NCBI GenBank assembly: GCA_031418715.1
Contig: JANOJL010000051.1
Span: 1 to 64,000 of the forward strand
Source of the DNA: JANMDU01 sp031418715
GTDB taxonomy: Bacteria; Pseudomonadota; Gammaproteobacteria; Burkholderiales; Burkholderiaceae_C
DNA: 64,000 nucleotides
Direction of reading: 5' to 3'
This document shows positions 8,483 through 16,938 of this stretch, piece by piece (the first letter of the stretch is position 1; each line of letters begins with the position of its first letter). The notes beneath the pieces were generated by a model. The model had not been told where the DNA came from. It saw nothing but the letters and a program-made list of their open reading frames with translations, and did no database searches. Both the position numbers and the translations under genes were made by a program.

Positions 8483-10015
8483 CTATCTTCGTCTGCCCAA
8501 AATCCCACCCAATACGCCGCGAATAATCTGCCTTCCCACTTCTCGCCCAATCGAGCTGGCTGCTGATTTCAAAAGTTGTTCACCTGCACTGGCGCGAGTG
8601 CGTTTCGCACCGCCACCCAAAATATTTCCCAAGCCGCCGAGCCAGCCGCCGGAGGCTTCTTCGTCAGCGGCATTGGTGGCTTCTTTTGCTACATCCTTTG
8701 CAGTCTCGGCGGCTTGCGATTCTGTGGCCATGTTTGCCTGCGTACGGCCTTTGATGATTTCGTAGGCGGATTCGCGGTCAACGGTTTTCTCATACACACC
8801 CGCGACGATGGATTCTTTGATCAAGATTTGGCGCTGCTCAGTGCTGATGATGCCGATTTGGCTGCCCGGCGGCATCACATACACCCGCTCGGTGATGCCA
8901 GGGCGGCCTTTCTCATCCAGGAAGCTGATCAAAGCTTCGCCCACGGCCAGCTCGGTGATCGCGGTTTCAATGTCTAGGCCGGGGTTTTGCCGCATCGTCT
9001 CAGCCGCAGACTTCACAGCCTTTTGATCGCGCGGTGTGAAGGCGCGCAACGCATGCTGCACGCGGTTGCCCAACTGCGCTAGCACGCTGTCGGGAATATC
9101 CAGCGGATTTTGCGTGACGAAATACACGCCCACGCCTTTGGAGCGCACCAAGCGCACCACCAGCTCAATACGCTCTAGCAAAGGCTTGGGCGCATCGTTG
9201 AAAAGCAAATGCGCTTCGTCGAAGAAAAACACTAATTTTGGTTGATCAATGTCGCCTACTTCGGGCAGCGTTTCAAACAGCTCTGAGAGCAGCCAAAGCA
9301 GAAAGGTGGCGTAAAGGCGGGGCGAGGTGAGCAGCTTGTCTGCGGCTAGGATGTTGATGATGCCTTTGCCGCTGGAATCGGTCTGCATGAAGTCTTGGAT
9401 ATTGAGCATCGGCTCACCGAAAAATACATCACCGCCTTGCTCTTCAATCTGCATCAAGCCGCGTTGAATCGCGCCAATCGAGGCGACAGAAATGTTGCCA
9501 TATTCAGTGGTGAAATCTCGCGCGTTGTCGCCCACGCTTTGGCACATGGCTCGCAGATCTTTCATATCGAGTAAGAGCAAGCCTTGGTCGTCTGCGATTT
9601 TGAAGACGAGTTGCAATACACCGGCTTGCGTCTCGTTCAGATTGAGCATGCGCGAGAGCAGCAGCGGGCCCAGATCGCTCACGGTGGCGCGCACGGGATG
9701 ACCTTGCAGACCAAACACATCCCACAGCGTGACCGGAAATGCTACAGATTCAGGAGCGGTTAGCGCACGTTCTGCAAGGACTTTGGCCAGTTTGTCGCCA
9801 ATTTTTCCAGTTTGCGAAATCCCCGTGAGATCGCCCTTTACATCGGCCATGAACACCGGCACACCGATGCGGCTGAAGCCCTCGGCTATGGTTTGCAGCG
9901 TCACCGTCTTGCCTGTGCCCGTCGCACCTGTGATCAGGCCATGACGGTTGGCTTTGTCCGGGCGTAGGAAGCATTCGGTGCTTTTATTTTTGGCAATGAG
10001 GATGGAATCGGCCAT
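8483..10015 (-). CDS. HerA-like ATPase, DUF853 (YjgR) family
   Basis: 510 residues from ATG 10015 (M-A-D-S-I-L-I-A); a TTG seven codons upstream is a less likely start. Walker A is TGATGTGKTVT at about 30-40, and a Walker-B-like KLVFFFDEAHLLF lies near 260. Further motifs are FVTQNPLDIPD and LGNRVQHALRAFTP. The C-terminus is low-complexity and Gly/Arg-rich (GGWLGGLGNILGGGAKR). The family is a predicted hexameric DNA-translocating ATPase of the FtsK/HerA superfamily with unknown cellular role. It is monocistronic here. Confidence 0.9.
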   Translation of the reverse strand: MADSILIAKNKSTECFLRPDKANRHGLITGATGTGKTVTLQTIAEGFSRIGVPVFMADVKGDLTGISQTGKIGDKLAKVLAERALTAPESVAFPVTLWDVFGLQGHPVRATVSDLGPLLLSRMLNLNETQAGVLQLVFKIADDQGLLLLDMKDLRAMCQSVGDNARDFTTEYGNISVASIGAIQRGLMQIEEQGGDVFFGEPMLNIQDFMQTDSSGKGIINILAADKLLTSPRLYATFLLWLLSELFETLPEVGDIDQPKLVFFFDEAHLLFNDAPKPLLERIELVVRLVRSKGVGVYFVTQNPLDIPDSVLAQLGNRVQHALRAFTPRDQKAVKSAAETMRQNPGLDIETAITELAVGEALISFLDEKGRPGITERVYVMPPGSQIGIISTEQRQILIKESIVAGVYEKTVDRESAYEIIKGRTQANMATESQAAETAKDVAKEATNAADEEASGGWLGGLGNILGGGAKRTRASAGEQLLKSAASSIGREVGRQIIRGVLGGILGRRR

Positions 10016-10104
10016 GATGAATCTTGGTAAGTGCAAAGAGATGATTAAAAGCGATTTTTAAGCGCAGAAGCTACAAAACCGATATTCATATGTGTCCCAG
10101 CATG

Positions 10105-10145
10105 AAAAAAGCCTAAAACATGCGCAAGGCATGCTTTAGGCTTTG
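10105..10145 (-). terminator. rho-independent terminator after the cytochrome c gene
   Basis: On the minus strand, a 13-bp stem (GCCTAAAGCATGC pairing with GCATGTTTTAGGC, one mismatch) is followed by a run of T. It lies 20 bp after the cytochrome stop codon and faces the right way to end that unit. Confidence 0.8.
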
Positions 10146-10165
10146 AGGCTCAACTGAGCTGGTTT

Positions 10166-10477
10166 TTAGTTTGCGCCTTTGGCGATCCACTCAGAGAGAA
10201 TCTTCACATCCGCCGCCGCCACTTGCGGCATGCCGGGCATGGGAATCGTGCCCCATACACCTGCGCCGCCTTTCGTGATTTTTTCGGCGAGATAGGCGGT
10301 TGCGTCAGACTTGCCTTTGTATTTATCGGCAACGGTTCTGAATGCAGGGCCCACCATCTTCTTGCTTACATCGTGGCAATTGAGGCAGGCGTTTTTGTCC
10401 GCCAAATCGAGGTTGGCGTATGCAGGCAGAGCCAAGCACATGAGTGCGCCTAAAAGCGCAAGGTGTCGTGTTGTCAT
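10166..10477 (-). CDS. class I cytochrome c, periplasmic (c551/c552-like)
   Basis: 103 residues with a signal peptide ending near AYA-N and a single heme site C-L-N-C-H at about 31-35. The distal methionine is probably in the G-T-I-P-M-P-G-M-P-Q loop near 80. Mature size is about 80 residues, like small c551/c552 electron carriers. A GTG at 10486 is an alternative start. The gene follows the DUF4399 lipoprotein gene almost without a gap, so they are likely co-transcribed. Electron partners are not known from the window. Confidence 0.9.
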   Translation of the reverse strand: MTTRHLALLGALMCLALPAYANLDLADKNACLNCHDVSKKMVGPAFRTVADKYKGKSDATAYLAEKITKGGAGVWGTIPMPGMPQVAAADVKILSEWIAKGAN

Positions 10478-10487
10478 GGTTTGCACT

Positions 10488-10913
10488 TTACTTCACCGTG
10501 ACGGTGATGGTGTCGCTCAGGACTTTTCCATAGGATTGGTGTGCGCCATTGGCAAACTGTGCAGTCAACTTGTAGACACCGGGAGCCAGCTTGACTTCTG
10601 CTTCAGTTTGACCTTTGCCGAAGTGCATGTGTTTTTCAGTGAACGGGATCGATTCGCCGGACGCAATCGAATCCAGATTGATCAACAAATGATGATGGCC
10701 GCTGTTGGCCACGACATCACCTGCTGGCGCGACTTCCAGTCCTTTGGCACCGAAGCGCACTTTAAAGGTGGTGCCCACAGTGGCGTTGTTTGCTGGCTCC
10801 AGAATGCTGACTTTTTGCGCTGGCGCAGAAGGAGAGCTAGCGCAGCCTACCAAGGTAGCGGCCAGGGCTGCCGTTGCGAGGAGAACGGAAAAGCGGGTGT
10901 TGAATGTTGTCAT
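10488..10913 (-). CDS. DUF4399 family lipoprotein
   Basis: 141 residues with a lipoprotein signal (lipobox L-V-G-C at about 21-24). The rest is a small beta-rich domain: P-A-N-N-A-T-V, V-R-F-G-A-K-G-L, H-H-H-L-L-I-N near 73-79, K-H-M-H-F-G-K-G-Q-T, and a C-terminal Y-x-L-T-A-Q-F-A-N-G-A-H strand. This matches the DUF4399 family, function unknown. The clustered histidines could bind a metal, which is inference. It is expected to be membrane-anchored and periplasmic, and lies directly upstream of the cytochrome c gene. Confidence 0.85.
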   Translation of the reverse strand: MTTFNTRFSVLLATAALAATLVGCASSPSAPAQKVSILEPANNATVGTTFKVRFGAKGLEVAPAGDVVANSGHHHLLINLDSIASGESIPFTEKHMHFGKGQTEAEVKLAPGVYKLTAQFANGAHQSYGKVLSDTITVTVK

Positions 10914-11002
10914 GATAATTTAAGTTGAAATAAATGCTGTGAACAGCCAAGCTCAGCCACATGGCTGATCGGCAAACTAAAAAAGAAGAGGAGGAGAGCG
11001 AA

Positions 11003-11389
11003 TCAGGCCAGCTGAAAAGCGGGTGGAGCTCGGCTAGGTGGAGGCTTATCGGCTTGAATCCGGTCAAGAACGATGTCTGGATGGGGAATCCACTGCCAAA
11101 CGGCCACTGTGCGCGGCACTTCGAAATTCAAATGCAAAGGAATACCTGGAATCGAGATCAGCGTGTAAATAGGCGCGTTGCTGCAATGCTTGATGATGCT
11201 GCTTTTGTCTTCAGCATCATCTGCCGGCACAGTGATCTTCTTCATGCCAGCGCCGGTGCAAACCATGATTTCGATCGTTTTCCCGCTGGCAAAAGCCACC
11301 ATGGTGTTCAGTGTGTTGCCCAAAGAAAACCAAGCCAAAGCCAAGATGGCAATGCTAAGGGCGATGAGGCGTTGTTGGCGGTGGGACAT
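11003..11389 (-). CDS. DUF2946-like small membrane/periplasmic protein
   Basis: 128 residues. One N-terminal hydrophobic segment (about 7-32) is followed by I-M-V-C-T-G-A-G-M-K-K-I near 41-52 and H-C-S-N-A-P near 68-73. The paired cysteine motifs and size resemble DUF2946, a family often found near metal-handling genes, though I am not certain of the match. The tail is proline-rich. It lies 89 bp upstream of the DUF4399 lipoprotein on the same strand, so the three small envelope proteins may form one unit. Confidence 0.55.
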   Translation of the reverse strand: MSHRQQRLIALSIAILALAWFSLGNTLNTMVAFASGKTIEIMVCTGAGMKKITVPADDAEDKSSIIKHCSNAPIYTLISIPGIPLHLNFEVPRTVAVWQWIPHPDIVLDRIQADKPPPSRAPPAFQLA

Positions 11390-11508
11390 TTTTTGTTGAA
11401 TATCATACTAGAGAGCACGCAACGCCATGTCAAGGTGGGAAACCCAAATGCCACGTGCGAAAAAGTAAAATCAGCTTCTGTACACACAGCAAGAGCAAAA
11501 GGAAGAGC

Positions 11509-12234
11509 ATGGCAGGCCACAGTAAATGGGCAAACATCCAGCACCGTAAAGGGCGGCAGGATGAAAAGCGCGGAAAGATTTGGACGCGAGTGATCCGCGA
11601 GATCATGGTATCGGCGCGTCAAGGAGGCGGCGATTTGACGACAAATCCGCGCCTTCGTTTGGCAGTTGACAAAGCCAAAGCGGCCAACATGCCCGCTGAC
11701 ACGATCAAACGCAATATTGACAAAGCCACCGGCAATCTTGAAGGTGTGCACTATGAAGAGATTCGTTACGAAGGCTATGGCATCGGCGGCGCGGCGATTC
11801 TGGTCGACACAATGACCGACAACAAAGTGCGCACCGTGGCCGAGGTGCGGTTTTGCTTTAGCAAGCATGGCGGCAACATGGGCGCAGAAGGCTCGGTAGT
11901 CTTTCAATTCAAAAATGTAGGCCAAATCTTGTTCGCGCCCGGTGCGGATGAAGCCAAGATGATGGACATTGCTTTGGAAAACGGCGCAGAAGATGTGATT
12001 ACCGACGACGAAGGCGGCATTGAAGTGCTCACATCACCTGGTGATTTTGAAGCCGTGAAAGATGCTTTGCAAGCGGCGGGTTTCAAGCCTGAGATTGCCG
12101 AAGTGACGATGCGTGCTGAAAATGCGATTGCTTTGGAAGGCAACGATGCCGCGAAGATGCAAAAGCTGCTGGACATGATTGAAGAGATTGATGATGTGCA
12201 AAACGTGTATCACAACGCAGAGATACAGCTATGA
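11509..12234 (+). CDS. YebC/PmpR family protein
   Basis: 241 residues, start ATG 11509 (M-A-G-H-S-K-W-A-N-I-Q-H-R-K), the invariant N-terminus of the family, with GGAAGAG just before it. Family members have been described as transcriptional regulators and, more recently, as factors that help ribosomes through polyproline; which applies here is unknown. Motifs include GHSKWANIQHRKG, NMPADTIKRNIDKATG and E-I-D-D-V-Q-N-V-Y-H-N near the end. It overlaps purD by 4 nt. Confidence 0.95.
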   Translation: MAGHSKWANIQHRKGRQDEKRGKIWTRVIREIMVSARQGGGDLTTNPRLRLAVDKAKAANMPADTIKRNIDKATGNLEGVHYEEIRYEGYGIGGAAILVDTMTDNKVRTVAEVRFCFSKHGGNMGAEGSVVFQFKNVGQILFAPGADEAKMMDIALENGAEDVITDDEGGIEVLTSPGDFEAVKDALQAAGFKPEIAEVTMRAENAIALEGNDAAKMQKLLDMIEEIDDVQNVYHNAEIQL

Positions 12235-13517
12235 AAATTCTTGTGATTGGCGGCGGAGGCCGGGAGCATGCGCTGGCTTGGAAGTTGGCGCAGTCTCCGA
12301 AAGTGCAGACTATTTATGTAGCACCAGGAAATGGCGGCACGGTATTAGATTCTCGGTTTGAGAACCTCAATCTGTCTTCCCCCGTTGAATTATCTGCCTG
12401 GGCTGCTACTGAAAAGATAGTACTTACTGTGGTCGGACCTGAAGCGCCGCTCGCTGCGGGGATTGTCGATGAGTTTCGCGCCAAAGGGCTGCGGATTTTT
12501 GGACCTACGCAGGCAGCTGCGCAATTGGAAAGCTCTAAGGCATTTTCTAAAGCATTTATGGCGCGGCATGGCATACCTACTGCCGAATTTGAAACTTTCA
12601 CAGACGCACTCGCTGCGCATGCTTACCTTGATCAAAAAGGTGCGCCGATTGTGGTCAAGGCTGATGGCTTGGCGGCGGGCAAGGGCGTTGTGGTGGCGAT
12701 GAGCTTGGCTGAGGCGCATGCTGCGGTGGACGATATGCTGGCGTCGAACTCTTACGGCGTGCAGCATAACGGTGAGGCTCGCGTTGTGATCGAAGAATTC
12801 TTAGAAGGCGAAGAAGCTAGCTTCATCGTGCTGTGCGACGGGAAAAATGTGACGGCTCTGGCCACCAGCCAAGATCACAAGCGTTTGCAAGATGGTGACC
12901 AAGGGCCGAATACGGGAGGGATGGGCGCTTACTCGCCCGCGCCAGTCGTCACGCCCGAGGTGCATGCGCGGGCGATGCGTGAGGTGATCTTGCCGACGAT
13001 CAAGGGCATGGAAAAGGATGGCATTCGGTACATCGGTTTCCTCTACGCGGGCTTGATGATTTCGCCGCAGGGAAAAATCAAAACCCTTGAATTCAATTGC
13101 CGCATGGGCGATCCTGAGACACAGCCGATCATGATGCGTTTGAAGAGTGATCTCGTCGATGTGCTGCTCGCTGCCACGGATCAAAAGCTTGACGCGATCG
13201 AGCTGCAATGGGATCGCCGCGTCGCGCTGGGCACGGTGCTCGCTGCGCATGGTTATCCGATGAATCCGCGCAAAGGCGATGTGATCAATGGGCTGCCTAA
13301 AAATGATTCTTCGGTGGGCGACGATGTGGTCGTCTTCCATGCGGGCACTGCGAGCGTGAATGGCCAAACCGTCACCAGCGGCGGCCGCGTGCTCTGCGTC
13401 ACGGCGCTGGCTGATTCTGTGAAACAAGCGCAGGCGCGGGTGGCACAGGTGATTCAGGGGATAGGGTTTGACGGGATGCAATACCGGCGCGATATTGGGT
13501 ATCGTGCGGTGAAGTGA
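12231..13517 (+). CDS. purD: phosphoribosylamine-glycine ligase
   Basis: 428 residues, full length. It makes glycinamide ribonucleotide from phosphoribosylamine, glycine and ATP in purine synthesis. N-terminal G-G-G-G-R-E-H-A-L-A-W, LTVVGPEAPLAAG, the ATP-grasp segments (PIVVKADGLAAGKGVVVA, GPNTGGMGAYSPAP) and F-N-C-R-M-G-D-P-E-T-Q are all intact. Its ATG overlaps the yebC stop and its stop overlaps the GTG of the acyltransferase, so the three are translationally linked. Confidence 0.97.
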   Translation: MKILVIGGGGREHALAWKLAQSPKVQTIYVAPGNGGTVLDSRFENLNLSSPVELSAWAATEKIVLTVVGPEAPLAAGIVDEFRAKGLRIFGPTQAAAQLESSKAFSKAFMARHGIPTAEFETFTDALAAHAYLDQKGAPIVVKADGLAAGKGVVVAMSLAEAHAAVDDMLASNSYGVQHNGEARVVIEEFLEGEEASFIVLCDGKNVTALATSQDHKRLQDGDQGPNTGGMGAYSPAPVVTPEVHARAMREVILPTIKGMEKDGIRYIGFLYAGLMISPQGKIKTLEFNCRMGDPETQPIMMRLKSDLVDVLLAATDQKLDAIELQWDRRVALGTVLAAHGYPMNPRKGDVINGLPKNDSSVGDDVVVFHAGTASVNGQTVTSGGRVLCVTALADSVKQAQARVAQVIQGIGFDGMQYRRDIGYRAVK

Positions 13518-14155
13518 GCGACTACCCCAAGCCCTACAAACTCCAATTCCAAGGCAGCCGCTGCGCAAAGTGGTTGCTCAAGGCCATGGGTTGGCAAATT
13601 GAATTTGATGGCTTCCCGACCCAACAAGGCATTGCCATCGTCTACCCCCACACCAGCAATTGGGATGCGCCGATCATGTTTTTGGTGAAATGGGCTGTCG
13701 GCGTGCAGGTGATGTTTTGGGGGAAAGACACGCTGTTTAAGATTCCGCTGCTTGGCACTTGGTTGCGCTGGATCGGTGGCGTGCCAGTAGAGCGCACTCA
13801 TCCGCATGGCGTGGTGGGGGGCATGATGGCGCAGATGCGAGGGCGCAAAGAGAGGGGTGATTATTTCTGGCTCGGCCTCGCACCCGAGGGCACGCGGAAA
13901 TACATTCCTGGCTGGCGTAGCGGTTTTTATCGTGTGGCTGTAGCTTGCGATGTGCCGCTCTTGGTTGTGACGCTCGATTATTCGCGTCGAGAATGCAAGG
14001 TGAATCAGTTTCTCAAGCTATCTGGTGATGAGGTGAAAGATATGGCGCGGGTGGCGGCGATCTGCTCGCCTGTGAAAGGTTTGAAATCTGAAAACATGGC
14101 GCCTATCGTTTTGCTTGATCCAGCGGTGAAACGCAGCGAAACAATCATCAAATGA
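13514..14155 (+). CDS. lysophospholipid acyltransferase family protein
   Basis: 213 residues from GTG 13514, in a GTGA overlap with purD. The PlsC-type H-x4-D box is H-T-S-N-W-D at about 47-52, a substrate-binding motif A-P-E-G-T-R-K is near 121, and a G-x-P-V-x-R-type motif (GGVPVER) is near 90. The family transfers acyl groups to lysophospholipids or related acceptors at the inner membrane. It resembles the short glycerol acyltransferases found as second PlsC paralogs; the exact acceptor is unknown. Confidence 0.85.
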   Translation: MSDYPKPYKLQFQGSRCAKWLLKAMGWQIEFDGFPTQQGIAIVYPHTSNWDAPIMFLVKWAVGVQVMFWGKDTLFKIPLLGTWLRWIGGVPVERTHPHGVVGGMMAQMRGRKERGDYFWLGLAPEGTRKYIPGWRSGFYRVAVACDVPLLVVTLDYSRRECKVNQFLKLSGDEVKDMARVAAICSPVKGLKSENMAPIVLLDPAVKRSETIIK

Positions 14156-14170
14156 GGCTAACATTGCGTC

Positions 14171-15079
14171 ATGAGTATTGAAAAAGTTCGTACCTACCTT
14201 TTAGGGCTGCAAGAAAATATCGTTGCCACTTTTGGTATGGTGGATGGTAGCGATTTTCATTTCGACAAATGGAAAAAACGCCTAGGTGAGCCTTTGCAGG
14301 GAGACGGTATCACCTGCATTTTGGAAAATGGTGGCATGTTTGAGCGTGCAGGCTGCGGCTTTTCGCATGTGCGCGGCATCAGCCTCCCGCCTTCGGCCAC
14401 CCAAAGTCGCCCTGAATTGGTGGGCGCGCCTTTCGAGGCGCTTGGAGTATCGCTGGTTTTCCATCCGCACAACCCTTATGCGCCCACGGTGCACATGAAT
14501 GTGCGTATGCTGAGCGCCAAAACGCCATCAGGCGAAGCTGTCTTCTGGTTTGGCGGTGGTATGGATCTCACGCCCTATTACGGTTTTGAAGAAGACGCGC
14601 AGCATTTCCATCGCATCTGCAAAATGGCCGTGACGACCTTTGGCGAAGACAAGTATCCCAAATATAAAAAATGGTGTGACGCGTATTTTTACTTGAAGCA
14701 TCGCAAAGAGCCGCGCGGCATTGGCGGAATTTTTGTGGATGATTTCAATGAAGGCGGCTTTGCGAACGGCTTTGGCCTGATGCAATCCATTGGCAATGCT
14801 TTCATACCCGCCTATTTACCGATTTTGGAAAAGCGTTGCGATACGAAATTTGGGCAACGTGAGAGAGATTTTCAGCTCTACCGGCGCGGTCGTTATGTGG
14901 AATTCAATCTGGTTTGGGATCGCGGCACGCATTTCGGCCTGCAATCGGGCGGGCGCACAGAATCTATCTTGATGAGCATGCCGCCCATGGCAAGTTGGGC
15001 TTACAAACGTATGCCACGCCGTGGTACACCCGAGCGCGATTTGTACGAGACATTTCTTGTGCCTAAGGATTGGATTTGA
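14171..15079 (+). CDS. hemF: oxygen-dependent coproporphyrinogen-III oxidase
   Basis: 302 residues, full length. It oxidatively decarboxylates coproporphyrinogen III to protoporphyrinogen IX with O2. Family motifs seen: G-G-G-M-D-L-T-P-Y-Y-G-F, H-R-K-E-P-R-G-I-G-G-I-F-V-D-D, R-R-G-R-Y-V-E-F-N-L-V-W-D-R-G-T and the C-terminal M-S-M-P-P. It is followed by nadD with a 4-nt overlap. Confidence 0.97.
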   Translation: MSIEKVRTYLLGLQENIVATFGMVDGSDFHFDKWKKRLGEPLQGDGITCILENGGMFERAGCGFSHVRGISLPPSATQSRPELVGAPFEALGVSLVFHPHNPYAPTVHMNVRMLSAKTPSGEAVFWFGGGMDLTPYYGFEEDAQHFHRICKMAVTTFGEDKYPKYKKWCDAYFYLKHRKEPRGIGGIFVDDFNEGGFANGFGLMQSIGNAFIPAYLPILEKRCDTKFGQRERDFQLYRRGRYVEFNLVWDRGTHFGLQSGGRTESILMSMPPMASWAYKRMPRRGTPERDLYETFLVPKDWI

Positions 15080-15681
15080 GTCCTCAGAGCAGGATGGGCA
15101 TTTATGGCGGCGCATTTGATCCGCCCCATCTCGCGCATGAGGCGCTGGCCAGAGCAGCCATTGAGCAATACGAGTTGGATGAACTCTGCATCTTGCCCAC
15201 CGGAGAGGCTTGGCATAAAAATCGTACGCTTACTGATGCCTCGAATCGTATCAGCATGGCCAGGCTAGCCTTTGAAGATCTGCCACAAGCGCGCGTGGAT
15301 GAGCGCGAAACGCTACGAAGCGGCGCGACCTACACCATTGACACCTTGCAGGAGCTTCAAGCTGAAAATCCCCATGCCCAGCTGTTTTTGCTGATGGGGC
15401 AAGATCAGTGGCAATTCTTCCCGCAATGGCACAGATACCAGGACATTCTGCAAATTGCTACACTTTTGGTAGCACTCCGCGCAGATTCTATAACGGGTAC
15501 TGGCCAAAAAGACGCTATAAATCAAGGTAAAATAGCGTATCAAACGATACGCATGCCCGCCTCGCCCATCAGCGCGACGCAGATTCGCCATCTCTCCCAG
15601 CAACAGCAAAGCATTGACCATCTGGTCAAGCCAACCGTTGCGCGGTATATTGATGCCCATCGCCTGTACAGCTCCAATTAA
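15076..15681 (+). CDS. nadD: nicotinate-nucleotide adenylyltransferase
   Basis: 201 residues from TTG 15076, preferred because its TTGA overlaps the hemF stop and AAGGA at 15065-15069 sits 6 nt upstream; the ATG at 15094 has no spaced ribosome site. It makes nicotinate adenine dinucleotide in NAD synthesis. The nucleotidyltransferase motif G-G-A-F-D-P-P-H is at about 11-18, and S-P-I-S-A-T-Q-I-R is near 172. Residues about 127-149 (V-A-L-R-A-D-S-I-T-G-T-G...) are encoded by the dispersed repeat. This lies in a loop before the conserved C-terminus, so enzyme function is probably retained. Confidence 0.93.
   Translation: MSPQSRMGIYGGAFDPPHLAHEALARAAIEQYELDELCILPTGEAWHKNRTLTDASNRISMARLAFEDLPQARVDERETLRSGATYTIDTLQELQAENPHAQLFLLMGQDQWQFFPQWHRYQDILQIATLLVALRADSITGTGQKDAINQGKIAYQTIRMPASPISATQIRHLSQQQQSIDHLVKPTVARYIDAHRLYSSN
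15457..15522 (+). repeat. dispersed repeat, copy inside nadD (sense)
   Basis: GCTACACTTTTGGTAGCACT, CCGCGCAG, TTCTATAACGGG and a CTATAAAT tail. It shares TAGCACTCCGCGCAG exactly with the copy at 34142 in the acyl-CoA synthetase gene. The frame is ATA/GTA-GCA...ATA-ACG, giving V-A-L-R-A-D-S-I-T. Confidence 0.85.
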
Positions 15682-15692
15682 AGACTTCCTGA

Positions 15693-16457
15693 ATGACCAC
15701 TCAAAAATCCTCTCACATCACACGCCGCTCCACAGCTGTATCGGCCACAACAGCTGGCAGCAGCGATCAAGGTAAGCGCGATGTCACCAAGCTCCTCAAA
15801 GCCATCGTGGATGGTTTGGAAGATGTGAAAGCGCAAAACCTCATGGTGTTTGACACCGAGCATTTGAGCAGCCTGTTTGAGCGCGTCATCGTTGCCAGTG
15901 GCACGAGTAACCGCCAAACCAAGGCGCTCGCCATGAGCGTGCGCGATGCCGTGAGCCAAGCTGGTTTTAGTAAACCGCGTCTCGAAGGCGAAGAAAACGG
16001 CGAATGGATCATCGTCGATTGCGGCGCAGCCGTGGTTCACATCATGCAACCCGCCATTCGCCAGTATTACCATCTGGAAGACATTTGGGGCGAGAAACCG
16101 ATGCGCTTGAAGCATGCAGCATCTGAGAAGGAAGTTGAAAAAGCTGAGAAAAAAGCCGCCGATCATTTCGCAGCAGAAAAAGTAAAAGAGAGAGCTAAAG
16201 ACAAGGCGGCCAAATCGCTCAAAAAGGCTGCTGGCGAAGCTACCAAAACAGGCGCTTCTAAATTAACATCCAAGTCAACATCCAAGTCTGCTGCGCCAGT
16301 CGCCAAAAAGCCTGCTGCAAAAAAATCTGTGAGCAAACCGTCTCCACAAGCTGTGGCCAAGAAAGCCGCAGCCAGCAAAGTAGCAGCAAAAAAAGCGCCA
16401 GCTAAAGCAGCTACAAAGGCGCCAGTAAAGAAAGCCGCTGCTAAAAAATCCGCATGA
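15693..16457 (+). CDS. rsfS: ribosome silencing factor RsfS with a histone-H1-like C-terminal tail
   Basis: 254 residues, about twice the usual 105-130. The RsfS domain is at about 30-140: KLLKAIVDGLEDVKAQ, V-I-A-S-G-T-S-N-R-Q, G-E-W-I-I-V-D-C-G and Y-Y-H-L-E-D-I-W-G. RsfS binds ribosomal protein L14 (uL14) and blocks subunit joining in stationary phase. After about 150 the protein is almost entirely Lys/Ala/Ser/Pro (repeated K-K-A-A, K-A-P-A-K-A), like bacterial histone-H1-type tails, and probably binds RNA or DNA. It overlaps rlmH by 4 nt. Confidence 0.93.
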   Translation: MTTQKSSHITRRSTAVSATTAGSSDQGKRDVTKLLKAIVDGLEDVKAQNLMVFDTEHLSSLFERVIVASGTSNRQTKALAMSVRDAVSQAGFSKPRLEGEENGEWIIVDCGAAVVHIMQPAIRQYYHLEDIWGEKPMRLKHAASEKEVEKAEKKAADHFAAEKVKERAKDKAAKSLKKAAGEATKTGASKLTSKSTSKSAAPVAKKPAAKKSVSKPSPQAVAKKAAASKVAAKKAPAKAATKAPVKKAAAKKSA

Positions 16458-16933
16458 GGCTCACGCTCGTCGCCGTCGGTCAGCGCGTGCCCGATTGGGC
16501 GCAAACCGCTTGGGACGACTATGCCAAACGCTTCCCGCCCGAGCTCGCGCTCACGCTTAAAGCTGTCAAAACCGAGCCGCGCGGTAACAACAAAAACACC
16601 GCCTCGCTCATGCAGGCTGAGCGCGAGCGCATCGAAGCCGCGATCGCCAAAGAGCCCAAAGGTACGAGAGTCGTCGTCCTAGACGAACGCGGCAAGAACA
16701 CCTCCACCCAGCAGCTCGCCCAGCGCCTCACCGACTGGCAACTCGGCGGCACAGATGTCGCTTTAGTCATCGGTGGCCCCGATGGCCTAGAGCCAGAGTT
16801 CCGCAAATCCGCTCACGAATCCATCCGCCTGTCAGACATGACCTTGCCGCATGCGATGGTGCGTGTTCTACTGGTCGAGCAACTCTATCGAGCTTGGAGC
16901 ATCAACGCGGGGCATCCTTATCATCGTGAATAG
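16454..16933 (+). CDS. rlmH: 23S rRNA pseudouridine-1915 N3-methyltransferase
   Basis: 159 residues, full length. This SPOUT methyltransferase modifies helix 69 of 23S rRNA on the 70S ribosome. The knotted AdoMet site is visible as D-V-A-L-V-I-G-G-P-D-G-L, with L-S-D-M-T-L-P-H-A-M-V-R-V-L-L-V-E-Q-L-Y-R-A near the end and a C-terminal H-P-Y-H-R. Pairing with rsfS is conserved widely in bacteria. Confidence 0.97.
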   Translation: MRLTLVAVGQRVPDWAQTAWDDYAKRFPPELALTLKAVKTEPRGNNKNTASLMQAERERIEAAIAKEPKGTRVVVLDERGKNTSTQQLAQRLTDWQLGGTDVALVIGGPDGLEPEFRKSAHESIRLSDMTLPHAMVRVLLVEQLYRAWSINAGHPYHRE

Positions 16934-16938
16934 GCATT

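Noticed and set aside
10050..10086. Possible repeat fragment between the HerA-like gene and its neighbour (minus strand TTTTGTAGCTTCTGCGC)
   Set aside because: The TATAACGG core is absent; too little remains to separate from chance.
12390..12440. Possible repeat copy inside purD (GCTACTGAAAAGATAGTACTT)
   Set aside because: Only the first half resembles the family and the encoded segment (K-I-V-L-T-V-V-G-P-E) is a conserved PurD motif, so chance similarity is likelier.
15535..15552. Hairpin GCGTATC-aaac-GATACGC inside nadD
   Set aside because: It lies in a stretch coding for residues next to the conserved NadD C-terminus; no sign that it acts as a signal.
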